DNA of 64,000 nucleotides from Vitrella brassicaformis (Eukaryota; Sar; Vitrellaceae): NCBI GenBank assembly GCA_001179505.1, contig CDMY01000385.1:320735-384734 (forward strand), written 5' to 3'. Positions 39,676-49,920 of this stretch are shown in pieces (positions within the stretch are counted from its first letter, which is position 1; the number at the start of each line of letters is the position of its first letter). The notes beneath the pieces are model-generated. The model had not been told where the DNA came from. It was given only the letters and a program-made list of their open reading frames with translations, and did not search any database. The translations under genes were made by a program, and so were the position numbers.

Positions 39676-42249
39676 CTAGTGCCGACGGCGGCTGTCCTCT
39701 GCTGCGCCACCTCGCCCGTTGCGTCCTCCTCTCGGTCTGCCTCCGTTGCCTCCTGGCCCGCCCCGCTGGCCCGGCCATCCGCCGCCCCGCCCGTTGTGTC
39801 CGTTGTGGCGGTAGTTGGCGTGCTGTCCATCGGCGGCGGCCGGGTGCGGCAGAATGACCGGGAAGCCATTCGGCTGCTGGTGCTGTGGGTGGGGCTGCAG
39901 GTTGGTGAAGTGCGGATTGATGTCCGCGTTGAAGGCCGCCTGCTGCTGGTGGTGGTGGTGGTGGGCGGGGTGCATGTTGTGGTTTGCCCACCCGCCGTAG
40001 ACGCGCTGCGGGCGATGGAAGGGCTGGGGCTGATGGTGATGATCATGATGATGGCCGCCCTGCCCCATCGCACCCCCTCCCCCAAGATGCTGGCCGTAGT
40101 TGCCCAGCAGCCCGCCTCTGCTGTCGTGGCCGCCATGCTGTCCCTGCCCGTATCCAAAGTGTCTGCCGTTGTGGCCGGCGCCGTTGAGGGGTGTGTCGGG
40201 AGGGGGCGGTGGGCGGGTGCTGTTGTTGTTGTTGTGCAGCGGCGACTCTCCCATAGCGAACCCGTTGACCTGTTGCTGCACACAGACATATACAATACAC
40301 ACAGATGCTTACACACAATCATAGTGTATGTCTGTATTCCTTCCTCACCTCATGTGCGGGTGGCTGGGGGAATTGGCCATGGCCGTGGCGGGCTCGTGGG
40401 CCAGCGGCGTCGGATCGAATTGGATTGGCGGGGGTGGCGGGGGAGCAGCCGAACCAAACAGCTGGGCAACATGGGCATCATGAGGCCTGGCTGCATGCCG
40501 TTGCCCATGGCGGCGAGGGCCATTATGGGGAGAGGGGGCTGCGGGAAGAAGGGCACAGGGGGCACCGCTGGCATCATCTGCTGCGGCGCAAATGGCTGCA
40601 CCCCCGCGGGCCCCCCTCCCTCACCACCACCGACGGGCTGCTCCACAGCCGGAGGCGCCAACACACCCGCACCCGCACCCTCCCCCTGCCCCTCCCCATC
40701 CCCTCCCTCAGCAGCGCTCTGCTGCGCCTCAGGCGGGGGGAACTGCGGTGACTCCACGGCCACGGCGATGGGTGGCGGAGGAGCGATGGAGTGGGCCGAG
40801 TTGGGGATAGATGGCGGCACGAACGCGTGCATTGGCTGCAGCTGGGGCTGAGCAACAACACCTGCCGGGGACGCCTCACCATTGCTGGACTGCCCGAGTG
40901 CTGCTGCAGGGTTAGAGGGGGGAACGACCACAACATCACCCTCTTGCTGCTCCTGCTGTGCGCTCCCTGCCGCCCCGCCGTCTCCCTGGCCCTCCTGCTG
41001 AGGCTGTGGCTGTGGCTCCATTGGCTGCTGCTGCTGCTGGTCAGCCACTTGGACGAAGTTCGGCTCACCAGCGGCGTCCGCTTCCAGGCGGTAGTTGGAG
41101 GGCGGGCTGTAGTAGCCCGGTCGTTCTCCGCCCTCCGGCTGCATGCCGAAGTAAGCACGGGGTTGGAAGGCCTCAGGAGGCTGGCGGCCGCCGTGCAGCT
41201 CGACATTCTGCCCCAACCACTGCATGGTGTCAACCATGACGGCCTCATCGGCGGCCTCACCCTGTTGGCACGCCGGCGGCTGCATACAGAGAGAGGGAGC
41301 GATGGTTTGAGTGCTGTCAGGATCTGGTGTGGCATTGTGGATTGTCTTACTTGGTCTGTGCCTTGCTGATCTTGGTCAGCGGGCGGCTGCTCCGCGTTAC
41401 TTGGCGGCGGCTCGTCAGCAGGCCGCTCGTCAGGTTGCTCCTCAGCAGCAGCATCTCCAGACAACTCGGCAGCAGCATCAAGAGGCGATGGCCCGTCCTC
41501 CGTCTGCGCCTCAACACTCTGCAGACACATAGAAAGGAATCAGAGACACAGAAACCGATGAAGGTGACAGACAGAGAGGTTCTCCTGTGTTCCCTTCCTG
41601 CTCACCTCGACAACGACAATCTCCGTCTGGGTCGTGGCATGCCCCTTGCCCTTCGCCCCCTCCCTCCCCATGCCCTCCCTCGCGGCCTTGAGGCACTCGT
41701 CCTTCACCTTGACCAGGATCGCCATCTCGTGCTCCTTCTGCAACTTGCTCTTGACCTTCTCGGCCTCCTCACGCGACAACGTACTGGGCTCCCGCGCCTC
41801 CAGCCGAGCGATGGCTTCGAGGGCCTTCCTGTACTTCTTGATCTCCTTGAGGATGATGCCGAAGCTGTAGTCGTGCTCCTTCAGGTACTTGATCAGCCGC
41901 TCGTCGTCCTCCTGCCCGGCTGACTGCCCCTCCCCGTCCTCCTTGGGCGGCGTGTCGGTGTCCTGGTGCGTCTGCTGGGCGGGGGTGCTGCTGCTGTCCG
42001 CTGACAGAGGCTCTTGGCTGAGTCCCGGCTCGTCCTTGCGGGCTTGGTCCTCGTTCGCTGGGGCGACGGCATCAGGTGCGGCCTGGGAGGGCTGGTTGGC
42101 GGGCGATGCTGCCGGGGCGGGCTGTGAGTTATTCTGAAGCGCACAGAGACCACAGGGACGTAGCAGAGGCGTGTGGATGGTCAGAATGTGAGGGCATGAT
42201 AATCATCATGTGCATTTCTCACCTTGTTCTTGTTCTTCTTCTTCCCCAT
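39676..42249 (-). CDS. RGG/Gln-His-rich putative RNA-binding protein
   Basis: Exons 42223-42249, 41606-42133, 41351-41518, 40455-41279, 40349-40363 (15 bp) and 39676-40275; 720 aa if the micro-exon is right. Starts MGKKKNKNK. A helical charged block (ERLIKYLKEHDYSFGIILKE, then IKKYRKALEAIARLEAREP) is the only part that looks folded. The middle is Gln/Pro/Gly-rich, with AVMVDTMQWLGQNVELHGGR and QPRAYFGMQPEGG. The C-terminus is His/Gln-rich (HHHDHHHQPQPF), then RGG/GGR repeats (RGGGWPGQRGGPGGNGG), typical of RNA-binding or condensate-forming proteins. Family not recognised. The frame changes near 40363-40455: I model a 91-bp intron with a weak GTTCGG donor plus the 15-bp exon; indels are the alternative. 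The 3' end lies 65 bp from the N gap. Confidence 0.65.
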
Positions 42250-42325
42250 GACTGACGGGATGGTGGGGATTGTGGCTGAGGCTCTCCTCTCTTCGGGCCT
42301 CGCTGAAAGAGAGAAGAAGTGGTGA

Positions 42326-42354
42326 TTTCAACGGCAAGGCTCGCGCCGTTGAAA
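42326..42354. repeat. 10-bp inverted repeat in divergent promoter
   Basis: TTTCAACGGC (42326-42335), 9-bp loop, GCCGTTGAAA (42345-42354), perfect arms, adjoining the shared octamer. The spacer is only 159 bp long. Confidence 0.6.
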
Positions 42355-42361
42355 GCTCGCA
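42354..42361 (-). promoter_or_regulatory. Shared octamer AGCTCGCA in divergent spacer
   Basis: Overlaps the last base of the inverted repeat. 105 bp from the RGG gene start and 48 bp from the AlkB-like start. Confidence 0.5.
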
Positions 42362-42408
42362 GGTGCGAAGCTTCAGAACCCTTTCTTACGGGGTAATTTT
42401 GCCGCGTC

Positions 42409-43493
42409 ATGCAGCCCGCCACGCCATTCGCACGGCAGAAGAAGCGACGCGGATCTGATCCAGGTAGGCAGCACAGCGGTCCGTTGCATTCATTCATCCC
42501 ATTCGGTCGTTCTCACATTTGCAGATTCATCAGACGGTGCCGCTGCTGATCAGCCCAACGGCCATGGTGCTAGTCCCTCGTCCGGCGAGGACATCCCGCC
42601 GTCCATTCTGAGTGGCCTTGCAGACTGTCAGCGGATTGACCTGCCTGGCGCCGACGTGCTGTACGTGCCCCGCATCTTCACGAGAGAGGAGAGCACGGCC
42701 TTTGTGGCGCAGCTGGCGGCTCTCGAGCAGTGGAAAAGGCCCGAGTTCAAGATATTCGGCAAGGTGCACTTGCAGGGCAATTACAGCTGCCACTTCAGCG
42801 ACGGAGGACAGCTCAACTACCGATACTCGGGCAGGGACAATGTGGGGCAAGAGGTACACCCAATCGCACACACAGACAGACAGACAGACAGACAGATAGA
42901 CAACAGCGCCGCCCCTCTTTTCATCTCACAGTGTGTCTGTGCGACTGGTGCACCCATTCAGTTCCCCGAGTTTCTCCAGGCCATCAGGCGGCGTGTGGAG
43001 GCCGTTGTGAGGCACATCGACGGCCAGCGGACCGACGCTAAGATATGCCCAGGTGATGGTGAGTTCCAGTTCAACTACTGCCTGGCCAACAAGTATGAGG
43101 ACGGCAACGCGTCGCTGGGGATGCACTCGGATGACGAGCGCGACCTCTTTGGACCCATCGCCTCAGGTGGGTCAGCCAGTGAATGAATGGATGAGGCAGA
43201 CAGACAGACAGACAGACAGACAGGTGAATGTCGTGTGTGTGTGTGTGTGTGCAGTGTCGTTCGGCGCCACACGTCACTTCACCTTGGCCCACAAGCGGGA
43301 CAAGTCGGTGAAGCGGCGGATTGACCTGAGTGACGGGTCTCTGCTGGTGATGGCGGGGGACACGCAGAGGAACTACAAGCACGGGGTGCCCAAGATGAAG
43401 AGGGTCACCGACATGCGCATCAACCTCACCATGAGATGCATCAGGCCCAGAGATAGCAGCAGGGCGAGCGGCAAGAAGAGGGCAAAGCGATAG
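42409..43493 (+). CDS. AlkB-like Fe(II)/2-oxoglutarate dioxygenase (ALKBH2/3 type)
   Basis: Four exons: 42409-42463, 42525-42853, 42932-43166, 43255-43493; 285 aa. Repairs alkylated bases (1-methyladenine, 3-methylcytosine) or demethylates RNA by oxidation. Visible family features are FGKVHLQGNYSCHFSDGG, the substrate lid; FNYCLANKYEDGNASLGMHS, then the iron-binding HxD as HSDDERDL; SFGATRHFTLAHKR; then the second iron His in YKHGVPKMKR, and the oxoglutarate-binding Arg pair in MRINLTMRCIR. The basic C-terminal tail (SGKKRAKR) could be a nuclear localisation signal. The first exon starts MQPATPFARQKKRRGSDP. Head-to-head with the RGG gene. Confidence 0.88.
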
Positions 43494-43885
43494 ATAGGAT
43501 GCTACGGATACAGGAGTGGCCGCCTGAGTGGATGAGATGAGTACGCTAACTAACTAGTTACATGTGTGGGGTGTCTGTCTGTCTGTCTCTCTGTCTGTCG
43601 ACAATCATGAGCGGAGCGGAGTGCCTTTCCTTTCGTATGCCGTGCTGTAGATAAAGGCAATCCTGGCTGCCAATTCAACTGTCACCAAAGGGTCCCTCCC
43701 TCGTCACGCACGGGTGTGGTGTGCAACAAATGCATCATCCATCGTCACGTCATGTCACGTCCAGACAGGCGCGAAACACGATTTAGCTATACAGCACACG
43801 AATAAAACCATCACGAAAGCAGACAGGACAGGACAGGACAGGACCTCTCTCTCCTTTGCACCGCACCCATCCGATGGATCCGATC
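43494..43885. other. Short convergent spacer
   Basis: 392 bp between the stop codons of the AlkB-like and HtrA-like genes; has a CTGT array near 43571-43600 and a GACAG array near 43820-43842. No gene. Confidence 0.45.
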
Positions 43886-46061
43886 TCACAGCCGCTGCTG
43901 CTGTGTTGACGTCACCTGAGAGCACACAGTTTCGCAGGTGGATATGTATAAAAACAAACGTGTGTCCGTCGCGGGCTGGACTGTCCGTGTGTTTGTCTGA
44001 CCTTGACATCGACGAGTCTGCCGCCCCGGAGCAGCTGCAGCTTGACTGTATCGCCAGTGCGGTAACCCATGCTCTCAAACACCTGGACACACGCAAGCAA
44101 CCAAGAATCAACCGAGTGTGTCTGTGTTGGCGTGTTGGTGCCCCTGTCCTGTGTTCGGGTGTGCAATGGTGTACCTCGAAGTGTGAGTAGACAGGCTGCC
44201 CGTTGACAGAGAGGATGAGGTCCCCACTCCGGATGCCCGCCTCCTCTGCTGGCGTGCCACCCTTCACCTGTGTGGTAAGACGACGCACGCTCCATGCACA
44301 CACCCTCCCTCCCTCCCTCCCTCCTGCTTGCTGCCCATACCATCCAGACACACACATGCCTCACCTCACCTGAGCGACGAGGACGCCTCTCCTTGCCTTC
44401 TCCCCCCCTGGATGGTGGTGGGTGTCGGGGGTGTGTGCCGCCTTGGGGTGCAGCAGCTTGTCCCAGAACCGGCCGGCGCCCGACCCGCTGCCCTCATCCT
44501 TCTGAACCGTCTCCTCGCCCTCTACCTCATCCACATGATCCTTCAACACCATACCTGAACACGACACGTACAAACAAAGAAGCTGAGCTGGTACAAACTT
44601 GCTGATGTCACGTCACGGCATCCATCCATCCTACCGAGGTATGGGAAGGTCCAAGAGCCCGTCTCTTCGATACAGGAGGCGACGCCGTGGACATGCTGGA
44701 TCGGCAGGGCCAAGCTAAGACAGACAGACAGACACATCGACCAAATCAAGAAGGGGTGGAAAATATGGGCCGAGGGATGAATTGATGAGTGGTGTCGTGT
44801 GTCTGCGGTGGCTACCCATATTCTTGGAACTTCTTGACCACCATGGCGACCACCTTGCCGTGGACATCGCACACGGGTGCGCCGGACATGCCGGGGATGG
44901 TGATCATGCCCATCTGAATGAACCGGATCCGCTGCCCCTCCTCCAACTTGCGAAACGACTGGACGAACGGCAAGCATATTTATGTATGTGCTGTATCATA
45001 ATCCGCTGGTGATGGTGTCTGCTGAGCCACGTACTTGTCTTGGTTGGCTGACGGTGCCCATGACAGCTACTGGCTCGTCGCCGTACTGATGCACAAGACA
45101 GACAGACAGACACACAGACACACAGAGGAAGGGTGCGGTGCATCCGCCATACATGACGGAGGCTGACTGATCGAATTACCTGTGTGGTGCCATAGGTGAC
45201 GACCCACTCTCCCTGCCGAGGACGCTCACGGAGGTTGGCTGCACCAGTCGTTCCGTCATGTCAAGTGAATGAATGGCATACGAGATTGAGAGACTGCAGT
45301 GTTTTCGTTTCTTTGAAGTACTTACCGAAAGTCACGGCGGGGAGCTGCAGGGGCTTGGGGGGCATGATCTGAAGCACCGCCACATCAGCATCTGGAGTGA
45401 GTGGAAAAAATCGACAGGCAGCAGCGTCTCGTCTCCCGGACCGCAGATCAATGAGGGTGTGGTGCGGTTCTTACCGCTGCTTTTGCCCCTGACGTTGGCC
45501 CTGAACCACCTGCCGTCGCTCATGCGGACGAAGTACTGGAAACCGCCAGGCGTCCCGGGCGGCGGCTGGGCCTGACACGACACGTGGATGTAAGCCATCA
45601 CATCGACGCATCCACACACGGCACCTCAATCAATGCTTGTGGTTCCCTCGCTCCCCTTACCTCAAAGAGATGGCCAGCAGTCAGCACAAAGCCTGATCGC
45701 AAACACACCCCACATGATATCATAATGGGTCGATCGGCGGGGCCCCCACCTTCCCCTCCCTCACTCCCCCCTCCCTGCCTGGCTCATGCACCGCACCTTC
45801 CGGCTTGTAGATAAAGCCCGAGCCCAGGTAGATGGCGTCCTTGAGGGGCTGGTGCCGCTCCGCAGACGCATATATCCTGACCATTGCAGGCCGCAGCTGG
45901 TCAAACAAGTGGGCGAAACCCGACTGGAAGTCCAGCATCCCAACCGATGCAGACGGGGGGGACGAGGGGGGGCTTTCGGTTGCTGATGGCTCCTCGCAGC
46001 GGCAAGCAGATGGGCGTTGAGAGGGGGACAGCCATGACAGAAGCAGTAACACAGCAGCCAT
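43886..46061 (-). CDS. HtrA-like trypsin-fold serine protease with PDZ domain
   Basis: Twelve exons: 45797-46061, 45661-45692, 45475-45571, 45326-45391, 45180-45238, 45035-45085, 44816-44958, 44635-44714, 44370-44554, 44175-44267, 44002-44082, 43886-43915; 393 aa. The N-terminal hydrophobic leader MAAVLLLLSWLSPSQRP suggests the secretory pathway; the frame is also open to an ATG at 46373, which would add 104 residues. Catalytic triad by eye: His in GFVLTAGHLFE (about 96), Asp in DADVAVLQI (about 134), Ser in IPGMSGAPVCD (about 215), with GxSGxP kept. A PDZ domain follows at about 290-375 (GTPAEEAGIRSGDLILSVNG, then GDTVKLQLLRGG). HtrA proteases degrade or refold damaged proteins. An acidic linker (DEVEGEETVQKDEGSGSG) separates the two domains. 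Confidence 0.83.
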
Positions 46062-46630
46062 ACCGGTCAGTGGGAAGAGGATGGAGGGGGCGTCTGCTGT
46101 AGGGTCCCAAGATGCTTCAGAGCCACACGGGAGGAGGCGAGGATGGTGCTGATAGCAGAGTCGCCTCCACGCTGTTTCGTGCTGCTGCGGGAGAGGGCCA
46201 CGCATCCATCGGGTCACTGCACCCGTCACGTGTGGATGTGTTTGGTCGTCGCAGCGGGGTGTTGCATCGCAGCTGGGCTGCCATGTCGTTTGCTGCTGCA
46301 GGTGCTGGCTCCGCAGCCTCCCCAGAGCTGCCAGCACCCTCCTCCGAGCGCCGACGGGAAGAGCCGTCCTCATCCAGTCAACAAGGAACGGAGATCTTTG
46401 AATAAGACGAACGATTCGTGGGCAGGTGAGCCGTAGGGAAGCGCTCTGCGTGCCTTTTGCGGACGTGGCGATCCGTCTGCGAGCTTAGCTCCAGGGGGAG
46501 CAGAGGCCCGCCTTTTTCTGTATCTTCGTTGGAGAGACCGACATCTTGCTTTTGAAGCGGCGGCCATCCCATGTTTCCAGCTGACTGTCTTCCATCGTGG
46601 CTCAGACGCTGATAGTCGTTCAGCGTCAGG
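46062..46630. other. Divergent promoter spacer (HtrA-like / LMF)
   Basis: Partly open on the minus strand (to 46373), which may be a longer N-terminus of the protease. The shared octamer lies outside that extension. Confidence 0.4.
46478..46485 (+). promoter_or_regulatory. Shared octamer TGCGAGCT in divergent spacer
   Basis: Followed by TAGCTCC. 146 bp upstream of the LMF start and 417 bp (or 105 bp for the longer form) from the protease start. Confidence 0.5.
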
Positions 46631-49492
46631 ATGAGGCCGCATCAATTTTCCTCCGTGGCTGCCGCCCTGCCGCTGTGGCTCATCTACGTGGCCTCACTGC
46701 GCCCCTCGTCCCCCGTTCTCTCTTCCTTTGCTATCGGCCCTTTACCTGCCGCTCTCTCTTCCAAGCGCCTGCCCACATTTCATCCATCGCACAGCTGCTG
46801 CAATGGTCGCAGGGGACTCGCAGCTCCGTGGGTCATGATGGACGATGAGAGGGGCGGAGAAGATTCGGTGCTCACCTTCCACAGCCCGCCTCGTGACAGC
46901 AGCATTTTGCCACCATCGGAGTCGCTGCCTGACGGGACCACCGGCAACAAAGCAGCATCGCCTAACGCCACTGCAGCAGTGTCGGCTACACGAGAGGAGC
47001 CGTATCCAGATGAGAACGAGAATGGCTCGCGAGGCAGGACCTTCCCCCTCCACCGGCTGGCAAAGCTCGTCAGAGCGAGGAGGAAGAAACTGGCTCACGA
47101 CACCACGAAGACGGCGGTCCGTCCGTCCCGGCCGCTGCACTCGTATCTCACGCCCCGGGTAGGACGGTCGTTTCTGCGCTCTTTCCTGGTTCTCGGCGCT
47201 CTATTCCCATTCAGCGGGCTGCTGGCTCGGCTATGGGGTGCCAAGTGGGTGGCTGGGGCGCCACCGTTACACCACACCTTCTACCTGAGTCGGTTTCTCT
47301 TCTTCCGTCTGTTGGGCGTCACTGCTGCTGGGGCCTTCCTCTCCATCGCAGCACAAGGTAGGCCCGCAGACCAGACACACACACAGTGGGTGCACTGCGG
47401 CATCCATCTCTTACGTCACGTACTCTTTTTCTGTATCACTGGATGTCGTTAGGCAACTCTCTGTTTGGTCCACAGGGGATCCAGCCCCTCTCCAGAGGCA
47501 TTGCCGAGATCCGGCGACAATATAGGTTGCTCTCTGTGAAGGATAAGCTCCGTGAGCTGCCGTACGGCCTGACAGCCATGATATGGGGCGAGGGCAGCAG
47601 GGGGCGGGTGAGGGGCGTGATGGCTCTTGGAGTGTTGGCGGCGGTGATGAGCGTGTGCCACTGGGGAGGGCCGGTGCAGCCTCTGCTGCTGGCCACGCTG
47701 TATAGTCTGTACTTTGCTGTCATTCAGGTCAGTCCTGAAGTATCTGGATGAGTCAACCAAGCAACGGGGAAGAGGGAGATCGACAATTGGCCAGTTGGTG
47801 TCGTGTTCTGCATCTGTGTCATGCAGGCAGGCGACTCCTTCCTGACATACCAGTGGGACGTCCTGTTGTGCGAGTCGCTGCTGCTTGCCACCATTGCTGC
47901 CATCCCTTCCCCCAACTGGCTGGCACACAGGTACCTATGCCTATCTGCATGATCGCGTCGACGGACGAACGAATCGGATTGTGCCCACACTTGCTGTGCG
48001 TTACTCCCTTCCGTCAGGTTGTCGATGCTCCCACTTCAGCTCCTAGCTTTTCGGTACGCAAGGAGCGCATTTTGTGCGGGGAGGGGAGACAGCACCCGCC
48101 AGCCGCACACCACACCCACGCCTCCTCCTTTTCTCTCTGTCTGTCCGTGTGTTGTTTCTTTCGCAGTTTGATGTTCATGTCCGGCGTGGCCAAGCTGGCA
48201 AGTGCAGATCCGACGTGGTCCAATCTCACCGCACTGGATTATCACTTCCAAACCCAGCCGCTGCCCAAGCCTGCCGCAGCTCGGCTGCATCGGATGCCGC
48301 GAGCTGTCCTCCGCTTCGGGACGGCCCAGACCTTGGCAGTGGAGGTGCTGGCGCCGTTTCTCCTCCTCTGGCCCTTCTCATACGCCAGGACAATCGGTGA
48401 GTGATGCGAGAGGGGCAGCAGGTGCTGACTGACACGTGCGCTCTTGTCGATCGTCGTCTTGCCTCCTTTCTTCGTCTCACAGGTTTCGTGTTGCAGCTGA
48501 TACTGCAGCTGGGCATCATGTATGCGGGACACTTTGGCTTCTTCAACTTCCTCACCATCGCGCTGCTCACCACCACCCTCGACGACGCCACCCTCATGCC
48601 ACTCGCCAACGCATGCCGCGACGCATTGGCAAGCACCCCGCTCGCTCAGCTCTCTCTCCCAGCTGTCGGCCAATGGCTCCAAAGTCAGATCGGGACATCA
48701 GCTTTATCAATGAAGCGTCTCGCTCTCTCGTCAGCGCCCTTTGGTTTGGTCGCCACACTCATAGCGGGTGTGTACTGCTTGACCATGACGCGGGCGCTGC
48801 GGTTGGGTGGGGGGATGGGGATGTTGCGGTCCTGGCGGAGTGTGGTGGGGAGCTTTCTGGTGGGGTCGCCGTACGGCCTGTTTGCGAGCATGACAACCAG
48901 GCGACAGGAGATCATCCTGGAGGGCAGCGCTGACGGGCAGACTTGGTGGGAGTTCCATCATCGGTACAAGCCTGATGCGATCGACAAGGCTCCAAAGCCG
49001 CTGGCACCACTGCACATGCCCCGTGTCGACTGGAACTTCTGGTTCCTGCCGTTGCAAGGTGAGCAACCGCACTCGAAAGGATGGGTCCACCTCCCTCCGT
49101 CAATGCCCATGTCATGTCCCCTGTGCCCTTCTCCCCCCATCCACTCCCATCCACACACAGGTGGAGTAGCGTCGAGCCCGTGGTTCTTTTCCCTCGTCAG
49201 GCTGATCCTCGAAGGCTCGCCTGACGTGTATCGCATCTTCACACGCAGCACACGGCGGGCAGCCGACACTGATGAATGGACAGCCGCCGTGGGCAGCAAG
49301 AACGACACGTCGCGAGAGCTGCTGCCGTTTTCCCCTGCAGAGCCGCCCAAGTACGTGCGTGGCAAATTGTATACATATGAGTTCAGTGGGGGTGCGGGTG
49401 GCGGGGAGGGCGGGGGCGAGTGGGAGGAGGGCAGGCACTGGCGGCGCAGGCTCGATGGTGTGTATCTGCCGCCGGTTGCGCTGAGGCCGTGA
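46631..49492 (+). CDS. Lipase maturation factor family membrane protein
   Basis: Seven exons: 46631-47357, 47453-47727, 47827-47930, 48018-48053, 48167-48396, 48483-49058, 49161-49492; 759 aa. LMF proteins are polytopic ER membrane proteins that help dimeric lipases fold. Features: a long hydrophilic N-terminus, then membrane segments, FLFFRLLGVTAAGAFLSIAA, QPLLLATLYSLYFAVIQ, then the conserved AGDSFLTYQWDVLLCESLLL, then RLHRMPRAVLRFGTAQTLAV, FVLQLILQLGIMYAGHFGFF, FNFLTIALL, and the conserved lumenal end with YRIFTR-type and LPLQ segments (DWNFWFLPLQ; WFFSLVRLILEGSPDVYRIF). The C-terminal EPPKYVRGKLYTYEFS matches the family end, interrupted by a Gly-rich insert. Length exceeds the usual 570-ish residues because of the N-terminal extension. 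Confidence 0.87.
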
Positions 49493-49920
49493 GTGAGTGA
49501 GTGATCGATAGTAAGGAGTGATTGAGTGGTTTGGTTGTGTGGCTTGGTTGTGTGGCTTGGTTGAGTCTTGGTCGTGGGTCATGCGGACGCGATATATATA
49601 CTTAGTAGGTGGGACCTGGGTGTGCACTGTGGCGTGAAGCGCAGGAATGCGTTGTTCAAAAAACAGAAAAGCGCACATACAGCAGGGCGATAGGGTCTCC
49701 CCCCCTGAAACGGAATCACGTCAGTCAGCAACAGTGCAACGATGGCTCACGCACGTATCGTTCGCCGCAGCTGACCTCCCTAAGCAATTGATGTTCGCTC
49801 CCTGACAGGCGAGAAAACACGAAGCGAACGCTGCTGAGATTCATCCGTCAAGTGCTGCCCCCGGTTGATGCGTTGCGTTTCCCTCAGGTGTTTGCACGGC
49901 AGATCCTTGGCACAGTTCGG
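49493..49920. other. Tandem spacer, may contain a 5' exon
   Basis: Between two plus-strand genes. The frame of the next gene is open from 49809, just after a CTGACAG acceptor-like site, so an upstream exon carrying the true start may be missing. No shared octamer here. Confidence 0.4.

Noticed and set aside
39023-40851. Open frames running across the N block
   Set aside because: They read through 300 undefined bases; no protein evidence.
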